A DNA stretch of 64,000 nucleotides from Carettochelys insculpta (Eukaryota; Chordata; Testudines; Carettochelyidae), in NCBI RefSeq assembly GCF_033958435.1, contig NC_134137.1, positions 121,184,001 through 121,248,000 of the forward strand, read 5' to 3'. This document shows, piece by piece, positions 32,931 to 45,343 of this stretch. Under the pieces are notes generated by a model that had not been told where the DNA came from, did no database searches, and saw only the letters and a list, made by a program, of their open reading frames with translations. Every line of letters starts with the position of its first letter. The first letter of the stretch is position 1. Position numbers and translations under genes: made by a program.

Positions 32931-34221
32931 TTGCTTTAGTCCCAAGGGGGAAAGAGATGCTTGTGGGAATAGAGGTGGCCTGTGCAATCATAAATGAAGG
33001 GAGACAAAGTCTGCACAGTAATCTCTCTGTTGAGGTGTGTGCCACGCTATGAAAGAAGTAGGAGACCACTCTCATAATGGCGTCCACAGAGGAAGGAATA
33101 GAGAAAATAAGGAGAAGATATGAACATATGAGAATGTGGCCTATTGTTTATTTGACCATTTAACACCACCCATATTATAATTTAATAGGAATAATTTAAT
33201 GACATCATATCTGTAAATAGTTTCCCAACACAACATACCTAGCAATAGGTTGATAGCTTGCTAAGTAAGCAAAATCTTTAGTGTCTACTGTGATCAGCAT
33301 TTCAGTCCAATGACACATTTTGCCTTGAAAATAAATTACTACAAGCCTGTAACTGCTGAAGAATTAGCTTCCAGAGGTAGTGCTGGTGATCAGATTGAAT
33401 CTTGTTGTTGACTGCCATTAGGTTTTTTCAGTCTTACAAAAACCAGATGAAAGGGGAATTGCTTAGAAAAAGAACCTCTCAGAAACACAGAAATAGCACA
33501 CTAGTCCTTGGAACAATAGGTAGCATTCACTGGGCTCTGTGATGAGGGAGCGTATAGGTTTTTAACAAAGTGATCCACTATATGAGAGGATTCAGATAGC
33601 TACTGGTACAAACAACTCCAGGAATCAGTTGTGGCACAGAAGGGAGGAAATGGAGGGCACCGATATTTGAATCCTCGAAATTACATTTTAGTAACCCATT
33701 ATAAGATTCTGCTTTTTTGTAATACCTCAGTAAAAGTAGGGTTTACTTTCACAGTTTCAGAAAATGTGGGTAGGTGTTTCTATTGTGAGGATGTGGAGAT
33801 GCATAAGCAAGCAATATGATATTGCCCCGAAAGCATATTTTCAAAAAGTGATCTGTCGCTAAGGTTTGCAAATACAACAGCTTTCTAATATTTGGGTTTT
33901 TAAAGAATAAAATTTATTTTAAGGAAGTAAGGTTGTTTTGGGATATAACCTGAGCTGCACTGCAACATACACTCCAGCTTAACTTGTAATGTTTTTATGT
34001 TTATGAATATAACCATTTTTGTTCATGAATGTAGCAACATTCAAAATCAGAATATGTAAAGCATTCACATATGTGACAGGTATACAGAATCTTCCATCCA
34101 AGCATTTTGTAAACCTTAGTGCATTAAGTGTCCATGACTAGAGATGTATGATACACATTTAAAACTAGAAAGCTGAAGCCCTGAGTTGATGAAGGATGGA
34201 CTGAAGTCTGTGGGGAGCTTA
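32931..34221. other. Unassigned
   Basis: No recognised gene or repeat. Confidence 0.5.
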
Positions 34222-34340
34222 GGGTTGCCAGGTGCCTGCCTTTTGACCAGAACATCCAGTTGTAAAGAGTCCCTGGCGGCTCTAGTCTGCACCCCTGACT
34301 AGGTCATTTGGAGGGCTGGTGAGTGAGGGACCAGGGCTAA
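34222..34340. repeat. Fragment related to the 23522 TIR element
   Basis: The left end TTAGGGTTGCCAGGTGCC resembles the terminus at 23522, followed by GACCAGAACATCCAGT. No right end is seen, and the boundary is arbitrary. Confidence 0.4.
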
Positions 34341-34972
34341 AGTAGATTCCCTACCTGCTTTGGCTCTGTGTGGCTCCCACAAGCAGCTACTGAGTCCCTG
34401 TGGCCCCTAGGTACAGGGACATTCTGCACATGGCCCCCACCCCAAGTGTCAGCTCCACAGCTCCCACTGTGCAGGAAGTGTGACCAATGGGAGCAGCATC
34501 TGCAAACACAAGGGCTGCAAGTGGAAGCTGCCAGTGCTAGGGGCCACAGGGACCTGGCGGCCCCTTCCTGGTAGTGTGGTGAGTGCTTCTGTGACCTCAC
34601 ATCCCTCCCAGCCCTGAGTCCCCTTGCGCATCCAAACTCCCTCCCCTCGCCCACATCCACCACCGCCACCTCCTGCCCCAACCCTGAGCTCTCGTCTGCA
34701 CTCTCAACCTCTCATCCTGACCCCACCCCAGTCAGAGTCCTCACCCCCTGCACTCCAACCCTCTCCCCAGCCTGGGGCCCCCTCCTGCATCTCAAATCCT
34801 TTCATCTTTAATTTTTTATTCCTTATAAGGCCCTAATACTCATCCATGCATGGATTTTCTGTTCTGGCACACAGGCCCCATGACAACATCTCCTTCAGAA
34901 TCAGCAGAGGACAAGGAGAGAGGGAAGACAAACTGTACTGGAAGGGTCCATGCAGCAGCCCTGAGACATTCA

Positions 34973-35615
34973 GGCTATGTCTGCACTAGCACACTACGTC
35001 GAAATAGCCTATTTCGAAGTAAGGACATCAAAATAGGCTACTTCGATGCGTATCACCTACACGTCCTCCAGGGCTGGTGCTGTCGACGTTCCACATCGAA
35101 GTAGCGACGGGGAACATCGAAAGGAGCCGCCCCAGAAGGAAATGTGGAGCGTCTACACACACAAGCACTCCCCATCGAAATAAGGGGCCAGCAAAGACCC
35201 AAGCCGCTCCCTTAAAGGGCCCCTCCCAGACACACTTGCCCTGCACAGCACGAGATCCACAGAGCTGACAACCGGTTGCAGACTCTGTGCACACAGCTTG
35301 GACCCCCAGCTGCAGCACCAGCAGCAGCCAGAAGCCCTGGGCTAAGGGCTGCTGCATGTGGTGACCATAGAGCCCTGCAGGGGTTGGACAGAGCGTCTCT
35401 CAACCCCTCAGCTGATGGTCGCCATGGAGGACCCCCCTATTTTGAAGTAGAAGGACGTGGATCATCTAGACAGGCGCTATTCCCGTGTTTGGATGGGAAT
35501 AGCAATTTCAACGTCTCACCGCCTAACGTCGATTTCAATGTCGAAATAGCACACGGCGCATGTTGACGCGACACGTGCTATTTCAACATTGCGCTGGCTA
35601 CTTCGAAGTAGCTCA
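34973..35615. mobile_element. PIF/Harbinger-like MITE, right terminus lost
   Basis: The left end GGCTATGTCTGCACTAGCAC is followed by ACGTCGAAATAGCC/TATTTCGAAGTA palindromic blocks. On the right, CGAAATAGC and GGCTACTTCGAAGTAGC occur, but the GTGTAGACATAGCC end is absent. The GC-rich middle is non-coding. Confidence 0.55.
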
Positions 35616-36175
35616 AAGCGGGAAAGCAATAGCACCTGGAGCTTGATTACTTTTACACGTCCCCTGTTTTGCAGTGGACTTTGCTCTTTTAGTAAAGGTC
35701 CCTGGGAAGAAGCCAGGGCGGGGAACACCCTGTCGGTGCAACTCCACTGTGAGACCGTACAGTCAAGACACAGGCCGGAGCTGCTATGTGGGGGGCCCAG
35801 AGCCTCCATGTAGAAGTCCCAGAACTTACTTACACCCACCACACAGATGCTTTGGGATTTGTTGAATTCATATGCTTTGTGAGGGTGGAGGGAGCTGCTC
35901 CAGTTTGCTCCACTGGAAGGGAATCCAGCATGCCTCCACATGGAATAAACAGGGAGAAATCTCTGTGAGAAGAGCGTTGCTGAGTTTTCCTTGCCTTTAG
36001 TCCCAGTCTGTGAGCTTTCCTACCCTACAGGAAAGGATGGTTTGGACCCACAGTGTCACCCCACTGGGAAAGACTGCATATGCTGTGTTTATACCCACGG
36101 GGTGAAACTGACCCCTACGGGTCAATGCCCGTGCACCAACTAAATCCCATTCAAGCCCTGTTCTGAGGATTTAAG
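35616..36175. other. Unassigned
   Basis: No recognised gene or repeat. Confidence 0.5.
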
Positions 36176-36458
36176 GGGTCTTGTGCTGGTCCACTGCACA
36201 GGCCAGCGTCACCCACAGTTCGACTTTATCCACATTAGCAACATGGCCGTGTGAATGCTGTTTGTTGGCACTTTTGCCAACAAAATACTTCCACTCCCTA
36301 CAGGAGGGGTTCACATTGTCAAGAGGAGAGCTCTCCTGCCGACAATGAGCCATTGACACTGCCACTGCAGCAAAACTTTTGGGGAAGAGGGTGGGGGGCA
36401 TTTTTAAACACCGGTGACCAACAAAAGTTTTGTTGTTCAATTGACAATGTAGATAAAC
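36176..36458. mobile_element. Decayed MITE-like element
   Basis: TTGTTGGCACTTTTGCCAACAA and TCTCCTGCCGACAATG blocks resemble the interior of 38865-39300. The ends are degraded, so this is a tentative relative of that family. Confidence 0.35.
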
Positions 36459-36949
36459 CACTCATCAGTTTTTCTGCTCTTATGTATAACCTTTTGGCTT
36501 TAATCTCCTGCAAGCAACCACTGAAACTGCAACAAAACAGGACTCCTAATTTATAATCTGATTTTAAAATAACTTAACTCAAAATGTTGGCTATGAGTCC
36601 TTATAGTGGGGTGGCTACCTCATTCCAGCCAGAAGGAACTAAAGCAGGCTGGAGAGAGCCTGTGCACAGCCCTGGCCAATCAGGAAAAGGCTAGTAGGAA
36701 GCCAATCAAAGGATGACTTTCTGAGTAGCCCTGTTACAAGTTGCTGCTCAGTAGTGTAGAGGGTCGGGAGGTCCTGAGCAGCACGACTGGTGCCCTGGGA
36801 GAAACACCTTAGGTGGAGCACTGCTGGGCAAGCTCATGGAGCTAAGAGAGAGAGACAGGCTCCAGTCCGAAGTCTTTGACATAAGGGCTGTGAGTGTGAA
36901 AGAGAATGGGGGTTATATTGTGCCACAAGCTAAATATGAGTCAACAGTC

Positions 36950-37160
36950 ACAGAGAAGTAGCCATGTAGTCTGTATTCTAAGAAAACAAACCAGCCGTCA
37001 TGTAGCACTTTAACAAAATAATTTATTAGCTGATGAGCTTTCATGGGACAGACCCTCTTCTTCAGATCTAGAAGTGGGTCTGTCCCATGAAAGCGTATCA
37101 TCTAATAAATTATTTTGTTAGTCTTTAAAGTGCTACATGACTGCTGATTTGTTTTTTGCT
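36950..37160. mobile_element. Hammerhead-like retro-repeat, copy D (inverted dimer)
   Basis: A 211-bp inverted dimer, the same length as copy C. The arms are related by TGTAGCACTTTAACAAAATA and its inverse on the right. It is flanked by related 12-mers GAGTCAACAGTC (36938-36949) and GAGTTTACAGTG (37161-37172), 9 of 12 matching, so it is older than copies B and C. The minus-strand arm retains a core and the plus-strand arm has lost bases in CTGA. Confidence 0.65.
37039..37065 (-). other. Hammerhead-like core, decayed
   Basis: On the minus strand: CTGAAGA (37065-37059), then GAGGG-TCTGT-CCCAT and GAAA (37042-37039). Stem II has one mismatch and one wobble. Confidence 0.35.
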
Positions 37161-37228
37161 GAGTTTACAGTGTAACACGCTTGTGCCAAAAAACAAACAA
37201 AAAGAAAAACAAACAAAAAATACCCCCC

Positions 37229-38135
37229 TTCATTCTGGGAAGTATTAACAGGAGTATTGTAAAAAGGATGTGAAAATTATTTTTTTCTGTTTTACTCCAT
37301 GCTGATTACGCTTCAACTGGAGTATTGTGTCCAGTTCTGGATGTCACATTTCAGAAGTGATGTAGACAAATAGGAGGAAATCCAAGGAAGACCCACAAAA
37401 GTGATTAAAAATCCAGAAAACATGACCTATGAGGAAAGATTTTAAAAACTGGGTTTGTTTAGTCTGGAAAAGAGAAGACTGGGAGAGGACATAACAGTTT
37501 TGAAGTGCATAAAAGGTAGTTAAAAGTAAGAGAGAGAAAAATAATTCTTAACTTCTGAGGATAGAACAAGAAGCAATAGGCTTAAATTGTAGCAAGGGCA
37601 TTTAGCATGGATATTAGGAAAAACTTAAGCACTGGAATAAATTACCTTGAAAGGTTGCAGAATCACCATCAGTGAAGATTTAAGAGCAAGGTTAGACAAA
37701 CACCTGTCAGAGATGGTTTAGAGCAGTGTTTCTTAAACTTTTAGAGACCACGGAACACCAAGCAATATTTTTTATACGGAACACCTATGAAAATTTTCTT
37801 TAAAAAAATTGTCGTCATACAACAAACAAACAAACAAACAAAAAACAAACAGCAATACATACAGCAAAAACAAAATTAAATAATTTAATCAGGTATCATA
37901 GCAAAGAAGTATCATTGTATTTGGTTTTAAAAACTGAAAATATATCCCATCATTGTATGATATCAAAAAAGCGTCAGGCACTGTTGGCCCACCTGTGACT
38001 TATTCATAGAACAGAAGTGTTCCGTGGAACATAATTTAAGATACACTGCTTTAGATAATACTCACTCCTGCCTTGAGTGCAGGGAACTCGAGTACAAGAT
38101 CTCTTGAGGTTCCTTCTATGATTCTATGAGTCTGT
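37229..38135 (+). mobile_element. CR1 3' fragment split by a hAT-like MITE
   Basis: CATTCTGGGAAGTATTAACA through CTTCTATGATTCTATGAG follows the CR1 C-terminal and 3' UTR order. It is heavily mutated and interrupted at 37724-38048. Confidence 0.8.
37724..38048. mobile_element. hAT-like MITE inside CR1
   Basis: A 325-bp element with ends CAGTGTTTCTTAAAC and the inverse of CAGTGTATCTTAAAT. The flanking 8-mers are GTTTAGAG and CTTTAGAT (6 of 8, core TTTAGA), the hAT target size. The interior contains an (ACAAACAA)n-like patch at about 37820-37850. Confidence 0.8.
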
Positions 38136-38864
38136 GACATAATATTCAATTGTAATCTGGCTGGAAGACAAAAATTCAGCTGTTTAATAGTATGAAACCT
38201 TTCCAATTCTCATTTTAATTGTTTTAGAGATGTATTGTTTACAAATCAAAGTCTAGAAACTATTTGTATTATAATGTTTTTGACTGAGATGGGGATGGGA
38301 AAAAATGTAGTTTATGAATGTTATTTAAAGCAGGCAAGGTATATATGTTCCACAAGAGAAATTCTCATAACATGGTTCAGTTATGCCTCATAGGAAATGT
38401 GTGTGACAGGCACACATACACACAGAGTAATCAAACTGTGATGAAAGGCATTAGAAATGAAATTGCAAATGTGAAGTAATATCCAATTGCCTAAAAAAAT
38501 GTAACATCCCTTTGGGGAATTTATAAATAATACTATGGTCATGACAGAAATTTGAGGCGGGGAAAAAAACTACTGACTTTAAATACTGAAGGTATATGTA
38601 ATTTAATATCTTATTTAATGTCATGATTTTCATTATTGGAAAAACTAATGAAAAATCTGATTTTCATTATTACAGGTAATATAATTTATGCTCAAAAAAT
38701 CAAATAGCTTCAATTCATGGAAGTTGTGTATTTAGGGTATTAATTATATGAAAATAAGTTCCATAAATTCACAGCATTTTCAAGCTGAATAGTATTGGAG
38801 ATTTTTTGTTTTTCCTCCCTTACCTTTTAAACTTTTCCCTCATTTTTTCTACTGTAAACACTGT

Positions 38865-39300
38865 GGCTACGGTTACGTTATAGCACTTTGTCGACAGAAG
38901 TCTCCATTGGAAGAGATTTCCTGACAAAACTGTTGACAGAGTGTGGCCACAAACAAAAGCCAATTGGGAGAGCGTTCTGCTCTGTCAACAGAGCAGCTGG
39001 ACTGCCCGGCTGCTCTCTCGACAAAACAGGCACTCTGAAGCACTACCCATTTTTGTGGATGCCCTACCTGTCGAGAGAAGGTCCCCCCCCACACCCGAGT
39101 GTCCACACTGCTTTTTTGTCGATAGAATCTGTCAACAGCAGCATTATGCCTCAAAGCTTTGAAGCAGAACTCTGCCAGCAAAAGTACTGTGTTTTGTCAA
39201 GATACTGGCGACAAATCCCATTTTCTGTGTGCACGTGCCATGAGTTTTATTGACAAAATTGGGGTTTTGCTGGCAAAACTTGCTAGTGTAACTGTAGCTG
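38865..39300. mobile_element. TIR/foldback MITE, TTTGTCGACAGAAG family
   Basis: The ends are GGCTACGGTTACGTTATAGC and the inverse of CAGCTACAGTTACACTAGCA. Inside them TTGTCGACAGAAG and TCTGTCAACAG blocks mirror each other. The interior partly self-complements and is non-coding. Confidence 0.65.
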
Positions 39301-39639
39301 GTGATTTTTAGGCTTGACAACCCACTGAAGTTAATGGAAAGGTGAAATTCTGGCCCCATTAAAGCAAGAACAAGCTTGCCATTGAGTTTAGTAGGTCCAC
39401 GATTTGTCTCATTGAGGTCAATGGGCTATTCACATGCAAAAAGTTAAGCGTGGGTAGGATTATTATATAAATGAAAAAATCAAGAAATATGGAAATTAAG
39501 GCTCTGGTGGCAGTTTTAGCACAGCAGCCATGCTCCATAATGATTTTAATTTTTATTTTAACTGTTGACTAATGGGCAGCTCCATGTATTTCTCTGAATA
39601 TTGTAAAAGGTAAATTCCATCTCCATCCCTTCTAGAACA

Positions 39640-40230
39640 GTGGAGTCCAATAGCAATTCAAGGATTGCCACACTTGTGGTTTTTGTCTCGCATATTCGCC
39701 ACAGCACCCTTCCCCACTCTAAATATATGCCCTCCCCCTCCCCCAGAACCACGCACCCACAGCTCCCTGCCCCCGCTCTAACTGAATACCCCCCCAGCCC
39801 CCCAAGCCAGGCACCCCCACCTCTCCACTGCTGTAACAGAGTATGCTGGCGGCTCACCAGTGCTGCTGCTGGAACTGCTGCTGAAGCCAGGGCTGCAAGA
39901 GCCGTGCAGCTCTGGGCTGGGACCACAGGAGATGCACTGGGCCCAGAAGCCACGCCAGGCTGTAGGAGCAGTGCAGCTCCACGTGAGTGCCACAGGAGCC
40001 ATTCCGGGGCCAGGAGTAATATAACTTGGGGCTAGGGCTGCAGGAGCCACCAGGGCTGCTGCCACTGCTGCCACCACATACTTGTCCCACCAAGTGGTGG
40101 GGCATGTGCATGGAACGGGCGGAGTGGATGGAGGGCGAGCCACCTGCATGGCTCTGAGGCACTGCATTTAAAGGCTCCAAGAGCTGCACTCAGCTCTAGA
40201 GCTTTATTCGCCACACTGCAGTGTCCTCTT
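39640..40230. repeat. Unclassified GC-rich repeat-like block
   Basis: Abrupt GC-rich, CAG/CTG-rich sequence between AT-rich flanks, beginning near AACAGTGGAGTCCAATAGC. The open frames on both strands are compositional. It resembles turtle repeats starting CAGTGG...AAGGATTGCCACAC, but no termini were resolved. Confidence 0.35.
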
Positions 40231-41441
40231 CACCCCATGTGGCAAGTGGCCAACGTATTGGACATTGCGGCTGTAGAAACTGCATACACATATGAGTTGC
40301 AACACTTCCATTAGGCAGTGGTGGCAGGCTGTGGGTAAGCCATATGGAATAGCTTTGGTCATGAAGGGCAGCAGATGCAGCCTCTGGACTCTAATAGCAA
40401 CTAAGTGGGTACTTGGAGGCTTCTGAGCAATGATGCCACCCCCCTAGCTTTTTGCAGAGCAATGCAGTATTCTGAGGATAATGGGATCCAGATGTGGTTT
40501 CAATTGTGTGATGAAATATACAGTTGTGCAGCATGGTCTGAGGTAATGTTACATAACATTCGATTTGTGACTTCCTGTGCTTTAAATGTGTTAATTTAAT
40601 AAGCTACTAATGCAGTAAATCTGTTCATAACATATAGCTCAGATATTAACTGTGTATATCTTACTGGACTACTTATATAGTGTTTCATACCTATCAAGTT
40701 CAAGGTGATATGCTTTGACTGAACCCAGAGCATGTTATGGGAACTCTGATTAAATCTTAATCTGAAGGCGGAGGAGTATCACCACCACATTTCCTTAATG
40801 TTAGGGGCTTTTTCTCCCCAATATTCTTACATTTCAAAGATACATGATTAGGCTTGCAGATGAGTAATTTCCATAGTGGAAAAAATTCCCAGCCCTCAAA
40901 AAGGCAGAAAATATAAGAGGTCATACACGTTTTCATTGTATACGTTCTTCACCATAGTGGTTTTCTGATCTGTGCCGTATGCTGCTTATCGCCAAAATTG
41001 TGGTTTTGGCAGAGATAATGGAATTATTAAAGTGAAAAAAACCCCATGATTTTCACCCTTTTTTAATAAGGTCTTTTACAAGAAATGATGTAAAACTCTT
41101 AGCCAGTAATCAAAATGTAACTAAGGCCTTTAGCCTTTCAGAAATAATATTGGTGTGCTGGCCAAATTAAAGAAAGTGGAATGTTAGCTAAGTAAACATT
41201 TTTGTCCAGTTTTGCTTATCTGATCTTACCAGCATGGAGCTATATTTTATCATAACAACTAATTTCCTCTGTTCAACATAAGAGCAAGTGGAATTATTGT
41301 TAAACCCTGCATGCAGTCATGCCCCAAGCATTGCTTTATTAAACTTTCTGCAGTTAGCGGGAAGTAAAACTCTGTTGCTGACATTGGTCAACGTTAGGTT
41401 TTTCATACAGTAGTTGCCATTAAACAGTCATGTTTTGCTAC
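40231..41441. other. Unassigned
   Basis: No recognised gene or repeat. Confidence 0.5.
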
Positions 41442-41443
41442 TA

Positions 41444-41769
41444 CAGGTTGAACCTGACTGGTCCAGCACTCTCTTGTCTGGCAACATCCATCATCTGGCA
41501 TGATTTTTGTTAGGTGGCCAACCACTTATCATGGGTCTGGCCAAGTTACCTGTGGTCTCACAGAGCTTGTTGATAGCCACCAGTCATGGCTCTTGGTGTT
41601 CTGTGTTGTTATTTAGCTGTGATTTACCCTAAATGTCTTCTGAAAGCCCAGTAAGAAGTGAAAGCCGTGGTAATGCTGCTAGACAATATTGACCTTTTGT
41701 GGTCTGGCAAATTCTTTCATTCAGCACTGGTCAAGTCCCAGGACTGTTACAGTAGAGAGGTTAAACCCA
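41444..41769. mobile_element. TIR element, CAGGTTGAACC family, copy 2
   Basis: The ends are CAGGTTGAACC and the inverse of TGGGTTTAACC, flanked by TA on each side (41442-41443 and 41770-41771). It aligns end to end with 32617-32928. The TA duplication suggests a Tc1/mariner-type non-autonomous element. Confidence 0.7.
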
Positions 41770-41921
41770 TAGTAATTACACAGTTGCATCTGAAACATCA
41801 ATATTTGCCTGTTCTTGAGTATACTATGGGAACAGTGAGGTTGGGGCTTCTACAATATTGAATTTTAATGACTGCATGTTTGTAGGCCTAGAACTTGATA
41901 GGGGAATTCTATGACCTAAAC

Positions 41922-42402
41922 CAGGGGTCAGCAATCAAAAGAGCAAAAAGAGCCATTTTTTCTAATTCAGTAAAAAACTCAATCATTCAAGAGCCACAGT
42001 GCATGTGACTACAAGACAGTCCTTAACAAATAACGTCAAACCATATTTTTTGTTACCCCTATTTTAAGAACAGTGCACACAGTGATTTGTAATGTGATAC
42101 ATTTACTGCAGGACATTCACAAACTTTTTACATATTCTATTCTATTCTATACGTTATGTGTATAGTTGTACCATTGTCTTCCTGACTTTCACTTCTGAAC
42201 CTTCTCTCTCCCTGGAGGATGCTAGTTGGAGTTATCCAACATTTCAAGATCTCATATCATTTGCTATTGAGTTATGAGTTGTTCATTTATTGGGTTTTTA
42301 GATGTTCACCGTTTATGGAAAATAATCAGGATTTTTTTTCTTTGCAATTATAGCATCATGAGCCAAAGAAGTCCTTAAAGAGCCTCAGATTGCAGACCCC
42401 TG
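41922..42402. mobile_element. hAT-like non-autonomous element with perfect target duplication
   Basis: A 481-bp element with ends CAGGGGTCAGCAATC and the inverse of CAGGGGTCTGCAATC. It is flanked by identical 8-mers ACCTAAAC (41914-41921 and 42403-42410). No transposase is encoded. It contains a short (TCTAT)n run at about 42133-42152. Confidence 0.92.
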
Positions 42403-42410
42403 ACCTAAAC

Positions 42411-43145
42411 AAAGTAAGAGACCTGTAAGGGGTTCCTTTCACCATCCCAGCTGCCTTGCCATAAGAGCACGGATTAGCAGGGGTTGTTATCCCTAGCACC
42501 CAGCTGACCACTTCTGTGGTCCTGCAATGATTGTCTCCATCTACCACTTGCATGGGCCAACCCTTCATCTTGCTCCCCTTTTAAATACAGTCCCCTTCTA
42601 GGCTAAGAGGAGTCCAAATAAACATCTAAACAAATAATCCTTCTGCCCCTATTGGGCTACACTGAGGTTCCCTACTCTTCCTCAATAATCCCAAGCCCTG
42701 CAGCACCCTTCCAAGCCTCTGAAGCCTACCAGGGTTTTCCCCCTGCAGGCCCCTCTTGCCAGCAGGTTTTCTTACTGGGTCACCTCTGTGGAAACTCCAG
42801 CAGCTGCTCCCAGGAACCTGCCTGCTTCTCATACAGGAGGCTAACATCTGCCTACAAGTCCTAATCACAGGGCACTTCCCTACTTCCTCTCTCCCCTACC
42901 CACACCCCCATGTAATCCTTTCTCACACTTTCACTGCTGGAATCACTAACAGTATTTAAGCCACCAGATCAGGAACAGCTGGAGGATAGTTTGTGTCACA
43001 GGCAAGGCTGAACCTGACTCACTTATAAGAGCCAGCTAGCCTGTGACAGTACCATTATATAGCGCTCCTATACTAACAAGGGAGGTAGTCTCAGAGGGTA
43101 ATGGTGTTAGTTTGTATCTTCACAAATAACAGACCTAATACATTT
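42411..43145. other. Unassigned
   Basis: No recognised gene or repeat. Confidence 0.5.
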
Positions 43146-43687
43146 TTAGTCTGCATTGATTAGGCCTCGGTTGGAGTACTTTGTCCAGTTCTGGGCACCA
43201 CATTTCAAGAAAGATGTGGAGAAATTGGAGAAGGTCCAGAGAAGAGCAACAAGAATGAATAAAGGTCTAGAAAACATGAGCTATAAGGGACGACTACAAG
43301 AACTGGGCTTGTTTACTTTAGAAAAGAGAAGACTTAGAGGGCGCTTGATAGTGGTTTTCAACTACCATAAAGAGGGTTACAAGGAGGAGGAAGAAAAATT
43401 GTTCTCCTTGGCCTCTGAGGATAGGACAAGGAACAATGGGCTGAAACTGCAGCAAGGGAGGTTTCGATTAGACATTATGAAAAACTTCTTAGGTGTCAGA
43501 GTGGTTAAAAACTGGAATAAGTTACCTAGGGAGGTTGTGGAATCTCCATCACTGGAGATATTTAAGAGCAGGTTATATGGATATCTGTCAGGGATGGTCT
43601 AGGCAGTACTTGGTCCTGCCAAGAGGGAAGGGAACTGGACTCGATGACCTCTTGAGGTCCCTTCCTGTTCTAGTGTTCTGTGATTGT
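43146..43687 (+). mobile_element. CR1 3' end with open C-terminal coding
   Basis: A 148-codon open stretch (43156-43602) encodes the CR1 ORF2 C-terminus ([46 protein letters not shown]). It is followed by the 3' UTR and the tail TCTAGTGTTCTGTGATTG. It is 5'-truncated, as usual for CR1. Confidence 0.9.
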
Positions 43688-44132
43688 AAGGGGCTGCAGG
43701 ACTGCCTGTTATTTAAAAAGGAAAGGTTCAGGGATGGGGCACTTTCCGCTCCAACTTACCCACATAAGAAAGCTGCAGAGAGGCGAGAAGCCAGATAGCA
43801 CTGCCAGTAGCTGTTCAGCCCTTCTGAACAGGTGCGTGCAGATACGGGTTGGCATGTACATAGCTTGTCTGTTGCCCCACCCATACTCCGTTTGCTGTTG
43901 ATTCTCACCTGGAGAAATACTAACAGCACATACAGCATCACGTCCTACCTATGCCTGCGGGAGCAGTGCATTGATTCTTTATTTGTGTAGTATTTCATGT
44001 GTTCACAGTGGTAAACTGAATAGTTGTGAGAGTCAGGAACATCCAACTCAGACAATTTTACGTAATTATTTTTCTGTTCAGAGGTTCTAAGAATGAACAG
44101 TTAAAACACTTTAGCAACTCGCATAGCTTAAC
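43688..44132. other. Unassigned
   Basis: No recognised gene or repeat. Confidence 0.5.
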
Positions 44133-44458
44133 GTAGGGAAGAACAAACTTTCTATGTTCAGCCCCACTTTTCAGTGTCTCCCCCACTCCCAATCTGTCTA
44201 ATGTAATCCAGACTGACAGAAATTCATATGTTCATAAGAAAAAAAAATAACTTTCAGCATGTGTAAGAAAAGTACGTAGAATATAAACACTTTATTAGGT
44301 ATATAAATGTGAATGCACATACATAAAAACAGTAACATATTTCAGCATTTTTAATGAGATAAATGAGCTTGAGACCCAGTAGCTGATTGTGCTGTGCCCC
44401 CACTTACAAAATTTCATGCCCCTTGAGGAGGCCTGCCCCCCTACTTTGCTCACCGCTG
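44133..44458. mobile_element. hAT-like MITE, CAGGGGTGAGCAAA family, copy 2
   Basis: Same order and orientation as 31637-31972 (AACAAACTTTCTATGTT to ACTTTGCTCACC). The termini are decayed and the target duplication is not clear. Confidence 0.65.
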
Positions 44459-44869
44459 GAATGGATCCCTATGAGTAATGAAGCATTTTTATAACTACCA
44501 GTATGTTCTACACCTAGTTATTTTACAAGTATTTAGAAAGAAATGCATGCAATCCAATAAACACAGGTCCCCCAGCATTCATTGTACTGATTAAGCAACA
44601 CAGGTCTCCCAGCATTAATTATAGTGATTCATTATATGTGTGTTGTAGTCACTTTGTTCGGTTTTCCCCCATTAGGTACATATAATTTTATCCAGAAAAG
44701 AAAAGATTGTAGACTCCTTTCTGAGATAAGATACACCAGATGTGTTATACCTTTCTCTGCTAGATTGAAGAGCCAATTGTGACATACTTTTTCCCCCCTT
44801 AAAGCTTCTTATTGACGACAGTCAACTTACGTATTTAATCTTCTCTTTCTTATGCTAAATAAATGAAAC

Positions 44870-45220
44870 TCCTTGAGTATCACTCTGTGGCCCATTTTCT
44901 AATCCTTTAATTGTCCTGGTGGCTCCTTTCTGAACCCTCTTCAATTTATTAATAGACTTCTTGAATTGTTGACACCAGAACTGTGGCCAGTATTCCAGCA
45001 CTGGCTGCACCGATGCATGCCAAACACAGAGGTAAAGTAACCTTTTTACTCCTACCTGAAATTCCTGTATTTACTCATCCAAGGGAACACATTAGCCCTT
45101 TTGGTTATGGCATCATGCCGATAGCTCATGTTCAGCTACCCACTATGATCCCCAAATCCTTTTCAATCACTAATTCCCAGGATAGAGTCCCTCATCATGC
45201 AAGTCTGATGTATACAAACC
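44870..45220 (-). mobile_element. CR1-like fragment, minus strand
   Basis: GGTGGCTCCTTTCTGAACCC, ACCAGAACTGTGGCCAGTAT and AGGATAGAGTCCCTCATCAT follow the order of a common reptile CR1-related repeat, read on the minus strand. There is no readable ORF. The subfamily is assigned from memory of the pattern. Confidence 0.5.
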
Positions 45221-45343
45221 CGTAACATATGAAATATATGAAGATCTACAGGACTTTGCCAGTCCCTTCAAGTGCAATAGGAGAGGGGTCTACTTTTGCT
45301 GCATGCAAGGTAACAGACTATGGGTAATCTTTCCTTTAACTGT

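Noticed and set aside
43156..43602. 148-codon open frame as a host gene
   Set aside because: It is the C-terminus of CR1 ORF2 followed by the CR1 3' UTR, a retroelement fragment and not a host gene. The same applies to 57599-58045.
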